Source: Pseudomonas sp.
GTDB lineage: Bacteria > Pseudomonadota > Gammaproteobacteria > Pseudomonadales > Pseudomonadaceae
Direction of reading: 5' to 3'
Length of the DNA: 64,000 nucleotides
Assembly: GCF_030684895.1 (NCBI RefSeq)
Contig: NZ_JAUXXP010000017.1
Location: 120,195 to 184,194, forward strand
In this document: positions 62,709 to 64,000 of the stretch, in pieces
Position numbering within the stretch: position 1 is the stretch's first letter
How the letters are laid out: every line of letters begins with the position of its first letter
The notes under the pieces: model-generated
Databases searched by the model: none
Seen by the model: the letters and a program-made list of their open reading frames with translations, nothing else
What the model was told of the DNA's origin: nothing
Made by a program: the position numbers and the translations under genes

Positions 62709-63893
62709 GTGAAGCTCTCCGTGAAAATCCGCCATTCGTTAGGGTCTGTTCCCGTTTCATCGCAAGCCGCGTTGCCGCGAAAAATCTCGCCAGGCAAGGC
62801 GGAGGACGCAGGCAATGGTTGTTCCCTTGCCAAGTCCTCCAACAACGCATGGCGAGATTTTTCGCGCAACCCTCTGGGCCGGGCCTGTTTTAGCGCGATA
62901 CTGCGTTTCTCGACACTCATTTGGAACAACCAAACTTCGCGTCTCGTGCCTGGCCTCGCGCTAAAACAGGCTCCGGCGCGGCCGCGAGCGAAACGGCAAC
63001 AGACCCTAGTAAGCCTGCTGCTGATCTGCAGCTGCGTTGTAGTTGCATCGAACACCCAGGCCGCCCCCGCCAAACAACAGGACCTGGCCGCCGGCAGTGC
63101 ACTGCTGGTCGATCTGCAGACCAATCAGGTGCTCTACGAGCGCAACGCCGACAGCGTGGTGCCGATTGCCTCGGTGACTAAGCTGATGACCGCCATGGTC
63201 ACCCTCGACGCCAAGCTGCCGCTGGATCAGGTGCTGCCGATCATGATTCGCGACACCCAGGAAATGCGCGGGGTGTTCTCCCGCGTGCGCGTGGGCAGCG
63301 AACTGAGCCGCCGCGACATGCTGTTACTGGCCCTAATGGCCTCGGAAAACCGCGCCGCAGCCAGCCTGGCGCACCACTATCCGGGTGGTCACGCGGCCTT
63401 TGTCGCGGCGATGAATGCCAAGGCGCGCGCCTTGGGCATGAAGAATTCGCGCTTCGTTGAGCCCACTGGCCTGTCGGAGCACAACGTCTCCAGCGCCCGT
63501 GACCTGGTGCTGATGCTCAAGGCCGCGCGCCAATACCCGCTGATCAGCCAGTTCAGCACCACCTCGGAAAAAACCCAGGCGTTCAGCAAACCCAACTACA
63601 CCCTGGGCTTTCGCAACACCAACAACCTGGTGCGCAAGCCGGGCTGGAGCGTGCAGCTAAGCAAAACCGGCTACACCGGCGAAGCCGGCCGCTGCCTGGT
63701 GATGAATACCGTGATGAATAACCGCCCGGTGGCCTTCGTGGTGCTGGATGCCTTTGGCAAATACACCCACATGGCCGACGCCAACCGCCTCAAACGCTGG
63801 CTGGAAACCGGCAAGGTCACTGCCGTGCCGCCTGCCGCCATCAGCTACCGCCAGCAGAAACTGGCGCAGCGTCAGGCCAAAGCCACGCAGTAA
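62709..63893 (+). CDS. pbpG: D-alanyl-D-alanine endopeptidase (PBP7/PbpG type) with a MITE inserted in its signal peptide
   Basis: A serine peptidase of the S11 family acting on peptidoglycan cross-links in the periplasm. Active-site motifs: SVTKLM (SxxK), SEN and [10 protein letters not shown] (KTG). From the GTG at 62709 the frame is 394 residues; 62721 (GTG) is an alternative, and neither has a strong SD. Residues 12-100 come from a 267-bp insertion (265-bp element plus TA). Without it the protein is 305 residues, the usual size, with a clean signal peptide [25 protein letters not shown]. The insertion keeps the frame open and pushes the hydrophobic core about 100 residues in. A GTG at 62947 inside the insertion could serve as a new start and give a 22-residue basic lead before the hydrophobic core; whether the protein is still exported is open. 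Confidence 0.9.
   Translation: MKLSVKIRHSLGSVPVSSQAALPRKISPGKAEDAGNGCSLAKSSNNAWRDFSRNPLGRACFSAILRFSTLIWNNQTSRLVPGLALKQAPARPRAKRQQTLVSLLLICSCVVVASNTQAAPAKQQDLAAGSALLVDLQTNQVLYERNADSVVPIASVTKLMTAMVTLDAKLPLDQVLPIMIRDTQEMRGVFSRVRVGSELSRRDMLLLALMASENRAAASLAHHYPGGHAAFVAAMNAKARALGMKNSRFVEPTGLSEHNVSSARDLVLMLKAARQYPLISQFSTTSEKTQAFSKPNYTLGFRNTNNLVRKPGWSVQLSKTGYTGEAGRCLVMNTVMNNRPVAFVVLDAFGKYTHMADANRLKRWLETGKVTAVPPAAISYRQQKLAQRQAKATQ
62742..63006. mobile_element. MITE-like element, 265 bp, flanked by TA
   Basis: Terminal inverted repeats: GGGTCTGTTCCCGTTTC on the left and GAAACGGCAACAGACCC on the right. Flanking TA at 62740-62741 and 63007-63008 is the likely target duplication. Inside are two perfect hairpins: 17-bp arms 62776-62792 / 62850-62866 (CGCGAAAAATCTCGCCA) and 16-bp arms 62883-62898 / 62956-62971 (GCCTGTTTTAGCGCGA). 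No transposase is encoded. Its length plus the TA is 267 bp, a multiple of three. Confidence 0.85.
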
Positions 63894-63907
63894 GCCCCCA
63901 AAAATGA

Positions 63908-63936
63908 CAAGGCCCGCAGACAGAGCGGGCCTTGTT
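63908..63936 (+). terminator. Terminator of the endopeptidase gene
   Basis: CAAGGCCCGC and GCGGGCCTTG form a 10-bp stem around AGACAGA, followed by TTGT. It begins 15 bp past the stop. Confidence 0.75.
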
Positions 63937-63944
63937 GTATCAGA

Positions 63945-64000
63945 CCGTAGGATGGGTGCTAACCCATCAGCCAATTGATGGGTTAGCACCCATCCTACGG
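63945..64000. repeat. Perfect inverted repeat, GTAGGATGGGT family, at window edge
   Basis: Two perfect 25-bp arms, beginning CCGTAGGATGGGTGCTAACC and closing on the last base, enclose GCCAAT. Same family as 61169-61223 and, more degenerate, 36936-36975. Confidence 0.85.

Overview
The window is a stretch of GC-rich gammaproteobacterial chromosome, almost certainly from a Pseudomonas. The evidence is gene content and order: pckA, hslO, a PAP2 phosphatase, hslR, rimB-rimK, envZ/ompR (amgSR), tex and gshA form one block, and aguB-aguA, an OprD/OprE-type porin, a PAS-GGDEF protein, a DesA-type desaturase and a GGDEF-EAL protein form a second. From memory these match two separate blocks of the P. 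aeruginosa PAO1 map (about PA5190-PA5203 and PA0285-PA0293). REP-like palindromes of several families are scattered between genes. I see no rRNA, tRNA, CRISPR array, prophage or transposase gene.

Layout. 1-7 kb: a minus-strand operon encodes a CHASE2 adenylate cyclase, a periplasmic FecR-like protein, an autotransporter-type outer-membrane barrel and a lipoprotein hydrolase (cut by the left edge). It is divergent from a HAMP-GGDEF-EAL protein, and the shared promoter region holds a 16-bp tandem repeat with two perfect DnaA-box 9-mers. 7-19 kb: a small unknown protein, a Baeyer-Villiger-type monooxygenase, a nitroreductase, an rRNA-methyltransferase-like protein, a DUF3313 lipoprotein, a cupin, a DHH-family protein, a four-gene MCE lipid-transport operon, a deaminase and a RecQ-type helicase. 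18.8-19.5 kb: an apparently decayed small gene and repeats. 19.5-35.7 kb: the pckA-gshA housekeeping block, including the rimBK ribosome-modification genes and a 1261-residue MASE1-PAS-GGDEF-EAL protein. 35.5-50 kb: a small Rmf/CrpP-fold protein, agmatine degradation (aguBA), a BdlA-like chemoreceptor, a sulfide/persulfide operon (ArsR regulator, two YeeE/YedE halves, persulfide-dioxygenase-like MBL protein, SulP transporter), porin, diguanylate cyclase and desaturase. 47.8-57.3 kb: five co-oriented signalling genes (GGDEF-EAL, REC-HDOD, a 1483-residue histidine kinase, a stand-alone receiver, and an Hpt-REC-REC-GGDEF protein). 57.7-61 kb: a gamma-glutamyl-polyamine catabolism operon with its own XRE-cupin regulator. 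61.2-64 kb: a chromate transporter and a PBP7-type endopeptidase.

Two themes connect the window. The first is nucleotide second-messenger signalling: one adenylate cyclase and five GGDEF proteins, three of them with EAL domains. The second is polyamine metabolism: aguBA makes putrescine and the 57.7-61 kb operon would consume it.

The strongest unexpected structure is a 265-bp MITE-like element at 62742-63006. It is inserted in frame inside the signal peptide of the PBP7-type endopeptidase gene. Removing it together with one TA duplication restores a normal secretion signal and the usual protein length. The most interesting possible system is the cyclase/FecR/outer-membrane-barrel operon, which looks like a cell-surface relay leading to cAMP.
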